Numbered from the stretch's first letter, positions 27,426-36,333 are shown. The stretch: 64,000 bases of DNA from Rhizobiales bacterium CCH3-A5 (GCA_001556025.1 LSIB01000163.1:158925-222924), one strand, 5' to 3'. Made by a program: numbers and translations. Notes: a model not told the origin generated them from the letters alone.

Positions 27426-28541
27426 TCAGGGGCTCAGGAGCTTGCCGCTGCGCTTGGCGCTCGTGCCCGCGACCTTGCCGAGCCGTTTGCCCGGCGTGGC
27501 GAAGCGGAGCGACGAGCGCGCATAGAACACGCCATCCGATTGCGTCGCGACTTCGGTTGCCTCTCCGGTGAGCGGGTCGATGATCTCGGCGATGACCTCG
27601 CCGGCCGACACGCTCTCGCCGACCTCGCGCCGATAGATCAGAATGCCCGAACTCGGCGCGGTGATCGGCTCCGAGGCTTCGAGCGCGGTCGGGCGGCATA
27701 GGGCCTCCGGCAGCGCCGGCGGCCCGCCGGCGATCACGCCGGCATGACGCAGAAAGGCGAGGATCGCGGCGGCGTCGCGATCGGCCATGGCGTGGTCGAC
27801 ATCGCGCTGGCCGCGCAGTTCGACCGTCACCGAGTGGCAGCCGAAGAGCACAGGCAGATGGGGGACGGCGCGGGCGAGTTCGGCCCATGGCCGGCTCAGC
27901 GCCTCGTCGAACGGATCGCCGCCCGAAACCTCCGCCAGCAGCACGGCGCGCGCACCCAGATGCGCCGTCAGCGGCGCGAAGGTCTCGGCCGACGCGGTAT
28001 GGGTATAGAGATGCATCGCGGCTTCTGCGTCGCAATGCAGGTCGAGCACGAGATCGGCCGGCAGAGCGAGCCCGAGCAGCGTCGTCTTCAGATGTTCGGC
28101 CGCAGTGAGCGCCGGCCGCGCGTCCAGTTCCTCGATGAGCGCCTGCCGGATGAGCGCGGCATTAGCCTCCGGTTCATAGCCGAGCCTGTCGCCGATCCGC
28201 GCGATCAGGCCTTCGCCCAGCGCCGGAAAATCGCGGTTGAAATTGCCGCCGTCACTGAGCGAAAAGCGCCCGACCGGCTGGCCCAGCACCTGCTGGCCCA
28301 GGCCCAGCGGATTGGCGACGGGCACGAGCACGACCTCGCCGATGAGATCGCCCGCCGCCTCGATCGCGACGAGTTCGCGACGCAGGCTCTGGGCGCAGAT
28401 CATGCCGGGAATCTCATCGGCATGGAGCGCAGCCTGGATGTAGACGCAGGGACGCGCGCCCTGCCGTCCGAAGCGATGGACAGTCAGGTGATGGCTCGTG
28501 CCGGGGCTGCCGGCGGGAATGGCGTAGCTATCGGTGATCAT
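27426..28541 (-). CDS. Succinylglutamate desuccinylase/aspartoacylase family Zn-dependent deacylase
   Basis: 371 residues of the M14-like AstE/AspA family: zinc ligands in 'AALHADEIPGMICAQSLRREL' (His and Glu; shown as ALHADEIPGM) and a later His in 'DLVLDLHCDAEAAM', with 'GNFNRDFPALGE' between. The C-terminal 'SGILIYRREVGESVSAGEVIAEI' part resembles a lipoyl/barrel-sandwich hybrid, as in other members. The family removes acyl groups from N-acyl amino acids. It sits inside the amino-acid importer operon, three to four bases from its neighbours, suggesting import and deacylation of an N-acylated or peptide-like amino acid. Confidence 0.88.
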   Translation of the reverse strand: MITDSYAIPAGSPGTSHHLTVHRFGRQGARPCVYIQAALHADEIPGMICAQSLRRELVAIEAAGDLIGEVVLVPVANPLGLGQQVLGQPVGRFSLSDGGNFNRDFPALGEGLIARIGDRLGYEPEANAALIRQALIEELDARPALTAAEHLKTTLLGLALPADLVLDLHCDAEAAMHLYTHTASAETFAPLTAHLGARAVLLAEVSGGDPFDEALSRPWAELARAVPHLPVLFGCHSVTVELRGQRDVDHAMADRDAAAILAFLRHAGVIAGGPPALPEALCRPTALEASEPITAPSSGILIYRREVGESVSAGEVIAEIIDPLTGEATEVATQSDGVFYARSSLRFATPGKRLGKVAGTSAKRSGKLLSP

Positions 28542-28545
28542 GGGT

Positions 28546-29274
28546 TCAGGCCGGCGTCATTTCGGTAGGTCTGGTGTCGGCGGATTTTGGCCGCAGATGC
28601 TTGAGGAAGCGCCCTTCGAGCAGCTTGACGATGCCGACGAGCGTAAAGGTGATGACGAAGTAGAACACCGCCACCATGCCAAAAGCTTCCAGCGGCGCGA
28701 GGCTGTTGTAATAGACGTCGCGCGCGGTGCGGGTGAGCTCGACGATGGTGACGGCGCTGGCGATCGAGGTCGCGTGCATCACCATGACGAGTTCGTTGCC
28801 ATATTGCGGCAGCGCCCGGCGGATCGCGCTCGGCAGCAGGATGCGACGGTAGATCGACGTGGTAGAGAGGCCGAGACTGCGCGCCGCCTCCAGCTCGCCG
28901 TTCGGAGTCTGGCGCAGCGCGCCGGCCAGGATCTCGGTCGTATAGGCGGTCGAGTTCAGCGCGAAGGCGAGCCAGGCGCAGAACCAGGCGTTGCGGAACA
29001 GCGGCCAGGCGGCGCTCTCGCGCAACCATTCGAACTGCGCCAGCCCGAAATAGATCATGTAGAGCTGCACCAGCAGCGGCGTGCCCCGGATCACATAGGT
29101 GTAGAGGAACACCGGCTTCGACAGGAACGGGTTGGGCGACACGCGCGCTATGGCGAGCGGCACCGACAGCACGAACGAGGCGCTGACGCAGATCGCCATC
29201 AGAACCAGGCTGACCTGCAGCCCTTTCCAGTAAGCGGGCAGCGATTCGGCGATGAGGGTCCAGTCGATCATCAA
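28546..29274 (-). CDS. Amino-acid ABC transporter permease (HisM type)
   Basis: 242 residues, about five membrane segments, with the PAAT permease signature 'VIRGTPLLVQLYMIYFGL' and the EAA loop 'GELEAARSLGLSTTSIYRRILLP'. It pairs with the permease encoded by the overlapping upstream gene (ATGA overlap at 29271-29274) to form the heterodimeric channel. Confidence 0.92.
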   Translation of the reverse strand: MMIDWTLIAESLPAYWKGLQVSLVLMAICVSASFVLSVPLAIARVSPNPFLSKPVFLYTYVIRGTPLLVQLYMIYFGLAQFEWLRESAAWPLFRNAWFCAWLAFALNSTAYTTEILAGALRQTPNGELEAARSLGLSTTSIYRRILLPSAIRRALPQYGNELVMVMHATSIASAVTIVELTRTARDVYYNSLAPLEAFGMVAVFYFVITFTLVGIVKLLEGRFLKHLRPKSADTRPTEMTPA

Positions 29275-29960
29275 AACTCGACTTTCCTGACGCCCAGCGA
29301 GAAGCGACGCTCGACCCAGCCAAGCGCCAGGATCGAGACCGTCGTGACCGCGAGGTAGATCGCCCCGATCGCGGCATAGAAGGTGAAGGGCTCGCGCGTC
29401 GCGGCCGAAGCCAGATTGGCGCGATGGACCATGTCGTCGAGTCCGATGATCGAGAGCAGCGCGGTCGCCTTGATCATCACCAGCCAGTTGTTGGTGAAGC
29501 CGGGAATGGCGTGGCGCACCATCTGCGGCAGCACGATGCGGCGCAGCACCATGAGCCGGCTCATGCCATAGGCCTGCCCCGCTTCGGCCTGACCGCGCGG
29601 AATGGCGAGGATCGCGCCGCGAAACGTCTCGGTGAGATAGGCCCCGAAGATGAAGCCCAGCGTCGTCGTACCGGCGATGAAGGGGTTGATGTCGATATAG
29701 CCGAGCCCTGCCTTGTCGGCGAGCCTGTTGATCATGATCTGGCCGCCATAGAAGATCAGCAGCAGCAGCACGAGTTCGGGCAGGCCCCTGATCAGCGTGG
29801 TGTAGGCGTCAGCAGCGATGTTGGCCGCGCGCGACGGCGAAAGCTTGGCGGCCGCGCCGATCAGCCCGAAGACGCAGGCGATGGCGAGCGACGTCGCCGA
29901 CACCAGCAACGTCGAGCGCAGGCCTTCGAGGATGGCGGGGAGATAGCCGTGCAGGAACAT
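29271..29960 (-). CDS. Amino-acid ABC transporter permease (HisQ type)
   Basis: 229 residues from ATG 29960 (MFLHGYLPAILEG). Signature 'LIRGLPELVLLLLIFYGGQI' and EAA loop 'AEAGQAYGMSRLMVLRRIVLPQ' are clear, with about five membrane segments. The frame extends upstream into a repeat element (29986-30089), so the shorter start is chosen. Partner of the 28546-29274 product. Confidence 0.92.
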   Translation of the reverse strand: MFLHGYLPAILEGLRSTLLVSATSLAIACVFGLIGAAAKLSPSRAANIAADAYTTLIRGLPELVLLLLIFYGGQIMINRLADKAGLGYIDINPFIAGTTTLGFIFGAYLTETFRGAILAIPRGQAEAGQAYGMSRLMVLRRIVLPQMVRHAIPGFTNNWLVMIKATALLSIIGLDDMVHRANLASAATREPFTFYAAIGAIYLAVTTVSILALGWVERRFSLGVRKVEF

Positions 29961-29985
29961 GCGAGCGTCCGATCGGCGCGACCCA

Positions 29986-30089
29986 CCCGTCATGCTCGGC
30001 CTTGTGCCGAGCAGCCACGTCTTGCGACGTTCGATGCGATCATGCGGTTCGAAGACGTGGATGGTCGGGACAAGCCCGACCATGACGGG
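29986..30089. repeat. Intergenic inverted-repeat element, family C
   Basis: CCCGTCATGCTCGG at the left pairs with CC(C)GACCATGACGGG at the right, and an inner CCACGTC / GACGTGG pair extends the hairpin. It sits inside the importer operon between the binding-protein and permease genes, where such a structure could stabilise the upstream message and favour binding-protein expression. Confidence 0.8.
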
Positions 30090-30122
30090 ATGGGTTGGAG
30101 CGCGAGGCGAGCGTCAGATGCC

Positions 30123-30899
30123 TCACGACCCCGAAACGTCGAAGTCGAAATACTTGTCCGCCAGCCTCTTGTACTCGCCATTGCCCTTCAGCGCGGCGAG
30201 CGCGGCGTTGATCTTCGTGCGCAGCGCCTCGTCGTCCTTGCGCACCGCAATGCCGACGCCCGAGCCCGCGCCGATCCGGATCGAGGGACCGAGCTGGGCA
30301 TAGCCCTTCCCTTCGGGCTTCTTGAGGAAGGCCTCGCCCGAAACGACCGAGGAGCCGAAGCCGACATCCGCCCGGCCGACCGCGAGTTCCATATAGACTT
30401 CGGTCTCCTTGCCGGCGAGCACGACCGTGCTCTCCTTGTAATTTTCGGCGAGATAGGCGGCGCGGGGCGAGTTGCGCAGCACGACGATGGTCTTGCCCTT
30501 GAGCGAAGCCGGCGAATGATCGGCGAAAGCGCCGGCCTTGGCGACGAAGCGCGAGGGCACGTCGTAATAGGGATCGGAGAAATCGACCGCTTTCTTGCGC
30601 GCATCGGTGATCGTCATCGAGGCGACGATCAGGTCGAACTTCTTCGCGTTCAGCGCTGGGATCATCCCGTCGAATTCCTGCTGGACGAAGCTGCACTCGG
30701 CCTTCATCTGCGCGCAGATTGCGTTGGCGATGTCGATATCGAACCCGCCGAGCTTGCCGTCCGGAGCGATCATCGAGAACGGGGGATAATTGCCCTCGAC
30801 CCCGATGCGCAGCTTTTGCGCCTGCGCGAAGCTCGGGCCGGCGAGAATGGTGGAGAAAGCGGCCGCGGCGATGGCCGCCAGGAATGTGCGCTTCAGCAT
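30123..30899 (-). CDS. Amino-acid ABC transporter periplasmic binding protein
   Basis: 258 residues. A signal peptide ('FLAAIAAAAFSTILAGPSFAQA') is followed by the SBP_bac_3 opening 'KLRIGVEGNYPPFSMIAPDGKLGGFDIDIA' (quoted in part: LRIGVEGNYPPFS, GGFDIDIANAIC). 'MTITDARKKAVDFSDPYY' is the usual ligand-binding strand region. The class binds polar or basic amino acids and opines. It is the first gene of the operon, divergent from the RpiR regulator. Confidence 0.92.
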   Translation of the reverse strand: MLKRTFLAAIAAAAFSTILAGPSFAQAQKLRIGVEGNYPPFSMIAPDGKLGGFDIDIANAICAQMKAECSFVQQEFDGMIPALNAKKFDLIVASMTITDARKKAVDFSDPYYDVPSRFVAKAGAFADHSPASLKGKTIVVLRNSPRAAYLAENYKESTVVLAGKETEVYMELAVGRADVGFGSSVVSGEAFLKKPEGKGYAQLGPSIRIGAGSGVGIAVRKDDEALRTKINAALAALKGNGEYKRLADKYFDFDVSGS

Positions 30900-30965
30900 G
30901 ATGATGTCTCCCGATGCGAATGGATTGGATCTTTATGTCCCGCTCTGACTTCACACTGGCGAACA

Positions 30966-30992
30966 ATTTTCATATGGTCAAGTTATGAAAAT
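30966..30992. promoter_or_regulatory. RpiR operator candidate overlapping the regulator's start codon
   Basis: ATTTTCAT (30966-30973) and ATGAAAAT (30985-30992) form a perfect 8-bp inverted repeat with an 11-bp spacer. The right arm contains the ATG of the RpiR gene. RpiR proteins are known to bind GAAA/TTTC-type palindromes. It lies 67-93 bases upstream of the binding-protein start, so one site could serve both divergent units. Confidence 0.5.
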
Positions 30993-31899
30993 ATCTCTTC
31001 ATGCACAAAATGGCGTCAGCGACGTCGCCTTCGCCGCGTCGGAGCTGGGGCAGCGCCTGCTGGCGCTGCAGGCGGCGGGCTCGGCCTCGCACCGGACCAT
31101 CGCCGAGCATCTGCTGCGCAACCCGGTGCGCGGCTCGGCGCTCTCGATCGAGGATCTGGCGGCCGCCAGCGGCGTCTCGACCGCGACCCTGTCGCGCTTT
31201 GCCCGCGCGCTCGGCTTTCCCGGCTTTCCGGATTTGCGCGCGGCTCTGGCCGACACGCTGCAGGCGGTGCTGCGCCCGGTCGAGAAGCTGAAGGGCAGCT
31301 TCAACCGCACAGACGGCGCCTCGCCCCTGCGCGAGGGCCTGCAGGACACGCTGGCCAATCTGCGCGCAACGGCCGAAGGCCTGGAACCGGCCGCGCTCGA
31401 CCGCGTGGTCGAGCGGCTGGTGGCGGCGCGCTGCGTCTATGTGATGGGATTCGGGCTGTCGGCCCATCTCGCAGGCCTGCTGACGCTCGGCCTGCAGCCC
31501 TTCTGCCAGCAGCTCGTCAACATCGTCGAATTTGGGGGAACCGAGATCGCAGCCGGCCGACTGATGAATCTGGCGCCCGACGACGCGCTGATCGCGATCT
31601 CCTTCCCGCGCTACGCCACCGACGCCGTGCATCTGACGCGCTACGCCGCCGACCGCGGCGCCTCGATCGCGGCGATCACGGATTCGGCCGCCTCACCGCT
31701 CGCGCCGCTGGCGCAGGAGGTGCTGATCGCGCAGAGCACGCACCCGGTGCTGTCGTCGAGCAGCGCCGCGGCCGTGCTGGTGATCGAGGCGCTGGTCACC
31801 GCGCTGATGGTCTCCAACGCCGACAACGTCGCCAAGGCGGCGCGGCTGACCGAGGCGATATCGGCCTATCTCGTCTCGCAGCCGGCGCGGGGGCGGTAG
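30985..31899 (+). CDS. MurR/RpiR family transcriptional regulator with SIS domain
   Basis: 304 residues. The N-terminal HTH_6 domain contains 'SIEDLAAASGVSTATLSRFARALGFPGFPDL' (quoted in part: IEDLAAASGVSTATLSRFA), and a C-terminal SIS sugar-phosphate isomerase-like domain includes 'VYVMGFGLSAHLAGLL', 'DDALIAISFPRYATD' and 'AAITDSAASPLA'. It is divergent from the amino-acid importer operon, with a palindrome in between, and is probably its local repressor or activator. RpiR regulators next to PAAT operons are frequent in alphaproteobacteria, where the effector need not be a sugar. Confidence 0.88.
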   Translation: MKISLHAQNGVSDVAFAASELGQRLLALQAAGSASHRTIAEHLLRNPVRGSALSIEDLAAASGVSTATLSRFARALGFPGFPDLRAALADTLQAVLRPVEKLKGSFNRTDGASPLREGLQDTLANLRATAEGLEPAALDRVVERLVAARCVYVMGFGLSAHLAGLLTLGLQPFCQQLVNIVEFGGTEIAAGRLMNLAPDDALIAISFPRYATDAVHLTRYAADRGASIAAITDSAASPLAPLAQEVLIAQSTHPVLSSSSAAAVLVIEALVTALMVSNADNVAKAARLTEAISAYLVSQPARGR

Positions 31900-31918
31900 A
31901 GCCGGACTCGCTTCGCCG

Positions 31919-33076
31919 TCACGGCTGCCGCCGATAGCCGATGCCTGCCATGTGCCGGAATCGCCACGGCCAGCGGCCGGGCCAGACCAGATCGGCGATC
32001 ATGGCGATCGCGATCCATCGGAACCAGGTGGCGAAGCCGTTGGAAAGCCCCTGGGGCTCCTCATAGCCGCCGACCCAGCCATCCTGCCGGCGCACGCCCT
32101 CGCTCACATCGGCAAAGCCGCCATCGTCGTTCTGGAAGTCGAGCAACGCCTCCAGCATCGACAGGCACCAGCGCTCGATGTCAGGCCGGCGATAATCCAG
32201 CAGGGCGTGTCCGTGGACGAGCACATCGACGGCATCGACATCGATGCAGGCGCTGTCGATGGCCGGCGGCAGGGTCAGGCAATAGTCGATCGCGCGGTCC
32301 TGATAGGGCAGCGGCCGCCCGGTCGCGTACCAGAGATGGAAGTTATGCATCGAACCGGCGAAGGCATGCAGGAGTTTCAGCGGGTCGGAGAGCTGGCCGA
32401 CGCCCCAGAAGCCGGTCGATGGCTCCTGCAGCCGGTCATGCCAGGCGAAGAGCTGGCCGAACGCGGCCGCAACCCGCGCCTTCAGCGCAGCGTCGCCATG
32501 CTGCGCCATCAGCAGCCAGAAACTGCCGAGATTGACGATGTTGTTACCCTCCTGCCAGGGGTCGCGCAGATCGCGCTGGCTCAGCCAGTAGCCAAGCTCC
32601 GTCGGATCGAGCAGCGGCTTGGCGAAGGCAAGCTCAGCCCTGCGGTCGGGATCCAGCGCCGCGATCGCGCCGAGCGTGTAATTGGTGACGTGAAAGTCGA
32701 TATAGCGCCAGGTCTCGGCGCGGTCCGGCTTCTTGAACACGTCGGCGTCCACCATGCCGGCGATGCGGAAGCGGCCGTCGGGCAGGCGCGCGCGCTCGAA
32801 CCAGTCGACCAGCCCCAATCGGTCGGTCCTCGACCAGCCGTCGAGGTCGCCGAGAAGGCTTAAGGCATTGATCCCGTTGTAACTGCCCGGCAGCAGCATA
32901 CCGGGCCACGCGTCGACATCGTGATGGGCGCTGATCCGCATCACGCCGCGCGGCTCGCCATGCGCCTGCATCGACGTGAACCAGTCCAGCGTGCGCGAGC
33001 GCGCCTCGTCGATGCGCCGCGCGAGGCCCTCCAGCGGGTCGCCCGCCATGCGTCGCACTTGCCTTGCCTGCGTCAT
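31919..33076 (-). CDS. Unknown soluble protein, possible alpha/alpha-barrel glycan enzyme
   Basis: 385 residues from ATG 33076, which overlaps the stop of the permease gene (ATGA); the open frame continues upstream but only as a shadow of that gene. No signal peptide. Repeated helical blocks rich in Trp, Tyr and His ('SAHHDVDAWPGMLLPGSYNG', 'YIDFHVTNYTLGAI', 'NFHLWYATGRPLPYQ', 'FQNDDGGFADV') recall (alpha/alpha)6 toroids of glycoside hydrolases, polysaccharide lyases and prenyltransferase-like proteins. No catalytic motif can be assigned. Last gene of the LacI-flanked sugar importer operon, so a carbohydrate-processing role is the reasonable guess. Confidence 0.55.
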   Translation of the reverse strand: MTQARQVRRMAGDPLEGLARRIDEARSRTLDWFTSMQAHGEPRGVMRISAHHDVDAWPGMLLPGSYNGINALSLLGDLDGWSRTDRLGLVDWFERARLPDGRFRIAGMVDADVFKKPDRAETWRYIDFHVTNYTLGAIAALDPDRRAELAFAKPLLDPTELGYWLSQRDLRDPWQEGNNIVNLGSFWLLMAQHGDAALKARVAAAFGQLFAWHDRLQEPSTGFWGVGQLSDPLKLLHAFAGSMHNFHLWYATGRPLPYQDRAIDYCLTLPPAIDSACIDVDAVDVLVHGHALLDYRRPDIERWCLSMLEALLDFQNDDGGFADVSEGVRRQDGWVGGYEEPQGLSNGFATWFRWIAIAMIADLVWPGRWPWRFRHMAGIGYRRQP

Positions 33077-33930
33077 CCCTTCACCGCTCCCGCCGCCATG
33101 CCTTCCATCACGCGCTTCTGGGCGATCAGGAACAACACCGCCACCGGCAGCGTCGTGATCACAGAAAGCGCCATGATGCCCTGGAAATTCGCGCCGAGTT
33201 CGCCGTTCATCGAGAGCAGCGCCACCGGCAGCGTATAGGTGTCGGGCGTGCGCGAGATCACCAGGATCGGGAACCACTGCGCCCAGTTGAGCAGGAAGGT
33301 GATGATCGCGACCGTCGCGACCACGGGCGCGGCCATCGGCATCACCACCTTGAACAGAACCTGCGCCTCGCTCGCGCCGTCGATGACGGCGGCCTCGATC
33401 ACCTCGGGCGGGATGGCACGAAAAAACTGCTCGAACAGAAAGAACTGGATCGGGCCCAACGCCAGGAACAGCACGATGCCGGCGTAGGAGCCGAGGAGGC
33501 CGAGCTTGAACATCACGAGATAGACCGGGATCACCAGCAGCATGTAGGGATACATGATGGTGATCAGGAAGCCGTAGCGCAGCAGCGAAAAGCCAGGCAG
33601 GCGCGGCCTTCGCACGAGCGCATAGGCCCCGAGCGCCGTGACCGTGACGCCGAGCAGCGTGGATGCGCAGGTGATCGCCACCGAATTGAAGGCGTAGCGC
33701 CAGAGCTCGACCCCACCGATGCTCGAAATCTCCGACAGGATTGACAGATCGAAGCGCTCGGGCAGAAGCCTGAGTGGGGCCGACAGCATCTCGCGCGTCG
33801 AGCGGAAGGCCGAGACCAGCATCCACCAGTAAGGATAGAGGAAGAGAAGGCTGACGACGCTGGCTATGCCATAGGCTGCGACGTAGGCGAGCGGCGAATG
33901 CTGGCCCGAGGGCGCGGCGGCGTCCTTCAT
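33073..33930 (-). CDS. Sugar ABC transporter permease (MalG type)
   Basis: 285 residues, six membrane segments, EAA loop 'PPEVIEAAVIDGASEAQVLFKVVMP' (quoted: EVIEAAVIDGASEAQVLF), and the CUT1 ending 'FLIAQKRVMEGMAAGAVKG', which is characteristic of MalG-like partners. Its start overlaps the stop of the upstream permease gene by four bases. Confidence 0.92.
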   Translation of the reverse strand: MKDAAAPSGQHSPLAYVAAYGIASVVSLLFLYPYWWMLVSAFRSTREMLSAPLRLLPERFDLSILSEISSIGGVELWRYAFNSVAITCASTLLGVTVTALGAYALVRRPRLPGFSLLRYGFLITIMYPYMLLVIPVYLVMFKLGLLGSYAGIVLFLALGPIQFFLFEQFFRAIPPEVIEAAVIDGASEAQVLFKVVMPMAAPVVATVAIITFLLNWAQWFPILVISRTPDTYTLPVALLSMNGELGANFQGIMALSVITTLPVAVLFLIAQKRVMEGMAAGAVKG

Positions 33931-34856
33931 CCGACCCTCCTGTCGCCGATTCTGAAGGCGGTCAGCGAGATGCAGATGACGATGGCGAAGAGGATCGAAG
34001 CCATCGCCGTCGCCTCGCCATAGCGGCCCTGGTCGAAGAGCTGGTAAGCGTAGTAGCTGACGAAATTGGTCTGGTCGGATGGCCCGCCCTTGGTCATCAC
34101 CACGACGACGGTGAACGTCTTGAGGAACTGGATCAGCGCATAGACGGTGTTGATCATCAGCGCCGGCCTGAGCTGCGGCAGGATGACGTAGCGCCAGCGC
34201 TGCCAGGTGGTGGCGCCGTCGATATGGGCCGCCTCCTCCAGCGCCTTGTCGCGGATCGAGAGGTTGGCGAGGAAGATGATCACGTAGAAGCCGGCATGGT
34301 GCCAGAGCTCGGCGACCAGCACGGCAAACATGGCGGTGTTGGGGCTCGACAGCCCGCCGAAGGCCGGCAGGCCGACGAGGTCGAGCCCCGCATTGATCGC
34401 CCCGAAGGAGCGGTCGTAGAGCCAGCGCCAGACGACATAGCCGGCGACGTCGGGCGTCACCACCGGCAGGAAGATGGCCAGCCGAAAGAACAGATTGCCG
34501 CGCTTCAGCAGGGTCGAGTCGAGCAAGGTGGCGAAGCCGAGCGCGAAGGCGAGGTTCGCGACCACCGACAGCGCCGTGTAGAGCAGCGTGCGCGCGAGCG
34601 AGGCGAGAAAGACCGGATCGGCCAGCACGGCGGCGTAGTTGGCCAGCCCGACATAAATCGGATTGGGCTTCAGTGCGCTGGCGGACGCCGTGAACGAGAC
34701 CTGGATTGAGAGCAGGATCGGCCAGATTCCGAACAGGATCGTCAGCGCCGCGAAGGGCGCGACGAAGAGGTAGAACACGCGGTGCTCCCAGGCCTCGCCG
34801 AGCCGACCTGAGAGGCCGGCTCGCTCGTTTGGCATGGGAAGGGTGGCGCTGGTCAT
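33927..34856 (-). CDS. Sugar ABC transporter permease (MalF/UgpA type)
   Basis: 309 residues, about six membrane segments ('FYLFVAPFAALTILFGIWPIL' opening, quoted as FYLFVAPFAALTILFGIWP), EAA loop 'ALEEAAHIDGATTWQRWRYVILP' (EEAAHIDGATTWQRW), and the typical 'TKGGPSDQTNFVSYYAYQ' motif of CUT1 permeases. Pairs with the MalG-type protein encoded downstream. Confidence 0.92.
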   Translation of the reverse strand: MTSATLPMPNERAGLSGRLGEAWEHRVFYLFVAPFAALTILFGIWPILLSIQVSFTASASALKPNPIYVGLANYAAVLADPVFLASLARTLLYTALSVVANLAFALGFATLLDSTLLKRGNLFFRLAIFLPVVTPDVAGYVVWRWLYDRSFGAINAGLDLVGLPAFGGLSSPNTAMFAVLVAELWHHAGFYVIIFLANLSIRDKALEEAAHIDGATTWQRWRYVILPQLRPALMINTVYALIQFLKTFTVVVVMTKGGPSDQTNFVSYYAYQLFDQGRYGEATAMASILFAIVICISLTAFRIGDRRVG

Positions 34857-34901
34857 GGCTAGCCGATCCGTCGTCCTGACTACGCGACTTCCAATCCTCA
34901 G

Positions 34902-35017
34902 CCCTCATCCTGAGGAGCGCTCCGCAGGAGCGCGTCTCGAAGGACGCTCCAGTTATCTCCGGAACGAACTGGAACATGCTTCGAGACGCCGCCTTCGGCG
35001 GCTCCTCAGGACGAGGG
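34902..35017. repeat. Intergenic inverted-repeat element, family A copy 2
   Basis: Same layout as 15943-16056: CCCTCATCCTGAGGAG outer arm, GTCTCGAAGGA..CTCCAG inner arm, complementary CTTCGAGACG and CTCCTCAGGACGAGGG. Located between the binding-protein and permease genes of one operon, again a position where a stable hairpin could protect the binding-protein message. Confidence 0.85.
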
Positions 35018-35049
35018 CTGAGGGAATGAGCGGGCGAGAGGCGTGACGC

Positions 35050-36333
35050 TCACCCCTTCGACAGCTTCGCCGCGAGCTCCCGCATCTCTTTGGCCGTCTC
35101 GGCGATGAAGGGCTTCCAGTCGGCCGGCGGGCTGGCGAGGCCGGCGAGCAGCTTGCGGTGGAAGGCGGCCTCCAGCTCCGGATAGAACGCATGGATCGAC
35201 TCCGGGAAGTCGTAGGCGACGAGCCGGGCCTCCGCCTTGGCGAAATACTGCTGGCGCTCGGAGAGCTTCGAGACGTCGAGATCCTTGCGCACGCCCGCCC
35301 CGACCGTCTCCAGCGAGGCCTGCTGCGCCTGCTTTCCGAGCAGGAATTTGGCGAATTCGACCGCGAGCGCCTTGTTGGGCGCGTTCTCGGGCACCGCGAC
35401 GCCGCGCATGCCGCCGATCACGACGGCGTTCTTCTCGCCGTCGGTGAAACGGGGCCAGGGTCCGGAGACGAAATCGCCGTTCAGCACGTTGGCACCGTCC
35501 CATTTGCGCACGTTCCAGTCGCCGACGCGGAACATGCCGGCGCGGCCGCCCTCGATTACCTGATACATCTCGTTGAAGGAGTGGTTGATCGTATCGGGCG
35601 CGACGAATTTGTAGCTCGAATAGGTCTTGAGGAACTCCTCCAGCACCTGCGCGTGCTTGGGCTGGTCGATGGTGATCTTGCCCTCGGGGTCGATCAGCGT
35701 GTGGCGCAAGCCGGTGCCGAAGGTGAAGAGGTCGAGCATATGGATCAGGTCGCGCGGCTTGGCGGCCTGCAGGGCGAAACCGAAGGTGTCGGCCCGGCCG
35801 TTGCCGTCCGGGTCGGCATCGCGGAACTTCGCCGCGATGCGCTTGGCGTCATCCCAGGTCTCGGGGAACTTTTCGCCGGTCTTGTCGAGCCAGCTCTTGC
35901 GCACGCCGAGCGCCATCTGCACGCGCTGGGCCGGCAGGATGATCATCTTGCCCTTGTAGGTCGCGACCTTGAGATCGTCCTCGGCGAGGAAGCTCCTGTC
36001 GGCGACATCGGCCAGCACGGGCTTCAGGTCCATGACCTTGCCGGTTTGGTTCTCGATGCGGATCACGCGCTCGTAATTGTTGAAGATGAGGTCGGGCGCG
36101 GTGTCGGTGTTGAGCGCGCCGATGACGCGGCCGAACCACTGGTCGGTCGGATAGGACAGCGAGCGCACCGTGACGCCGGGCTTGGTCTTGGCGAACTCCG
36201 CCCCGGCCGCCTGGAACCACTTGATCCCGTTATCGCCGAGATCGTGCCAGATCGTCAGTTCTTGCGCCTTCAGCGGGGCGCAGAACAGCATCGCGGCGGC
36301 AAAGGCGCCGCCCATAAACTTGGCCAGTCGCAT
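35050..36333 (-). CDS. Sugar ABC transporter extracellular binding protein
   Basis: 427 residues from ATG 36333. Signal peptide 'FMGGAFAAAMLFCAPLKAQ', then 'ELTIWHDLGDNGIKWFQAAGAEFAK' typical of SBP_bac_1 carbohydrate receptors (quoted: LTIWHDLGDNGIKWF), 'PDLIFNNYERVIRI', and a C-terminal 'PENAPNKALAVEFAKFLLGKQ' helix. First gene of the operon; a LacI-type palindrome lies 39-52 bases upstream. No ATPase gene follows the two permeases, so a shared ATPase encoded elsewhere is needed. Confidence 0.92.
   Translation of the reverse strand: MRLAKFMGGAFAAAMLFCAPLKAQELTIWHDLGDNGIKWFQAAGAEFAKTKPGVTVRSLSYPTDQWFGRVIGALNTDTAPDLIFNNYERVIRIENQTGKVMDLKPVLADVADRSFLAEDDLKVATYKGKMIILPAQRVQMALGVRKSWLDKTGEKFPETWDDAKRIAAKFRDADPDGNGRADTFGFALQAAKPRDLIHMLDLFTFGTGLRHTLIDPEGKITIDQPKHAQVLEEFLKTYSSYKFVAPDTINHSFNEMYQVIEGGRAGMFRVGDWNVRKWDGANVLNGDFVSGPWPRFTDGEKNAVVIGGMRGVAVPENAPNKALAVEFAKFLLGKQAQQASLETVGAGVRKDLDVSKLSERQQYFAKAEARLVAYDFPESIHAFYPELEAAFHRKLLAGLASPPADWKPFIAETAKEMRELAAKLSKG

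Noticed and set aside
33077..33826. N-terminal extension of the unknown 385-residue protein
   Set aside because: It overlaps the MalG-type permease gene in another frame and has biased Arg/Ala composition typical of high-GC shadows; ATG 33076 gives an ATGA overlap with the permease stop.
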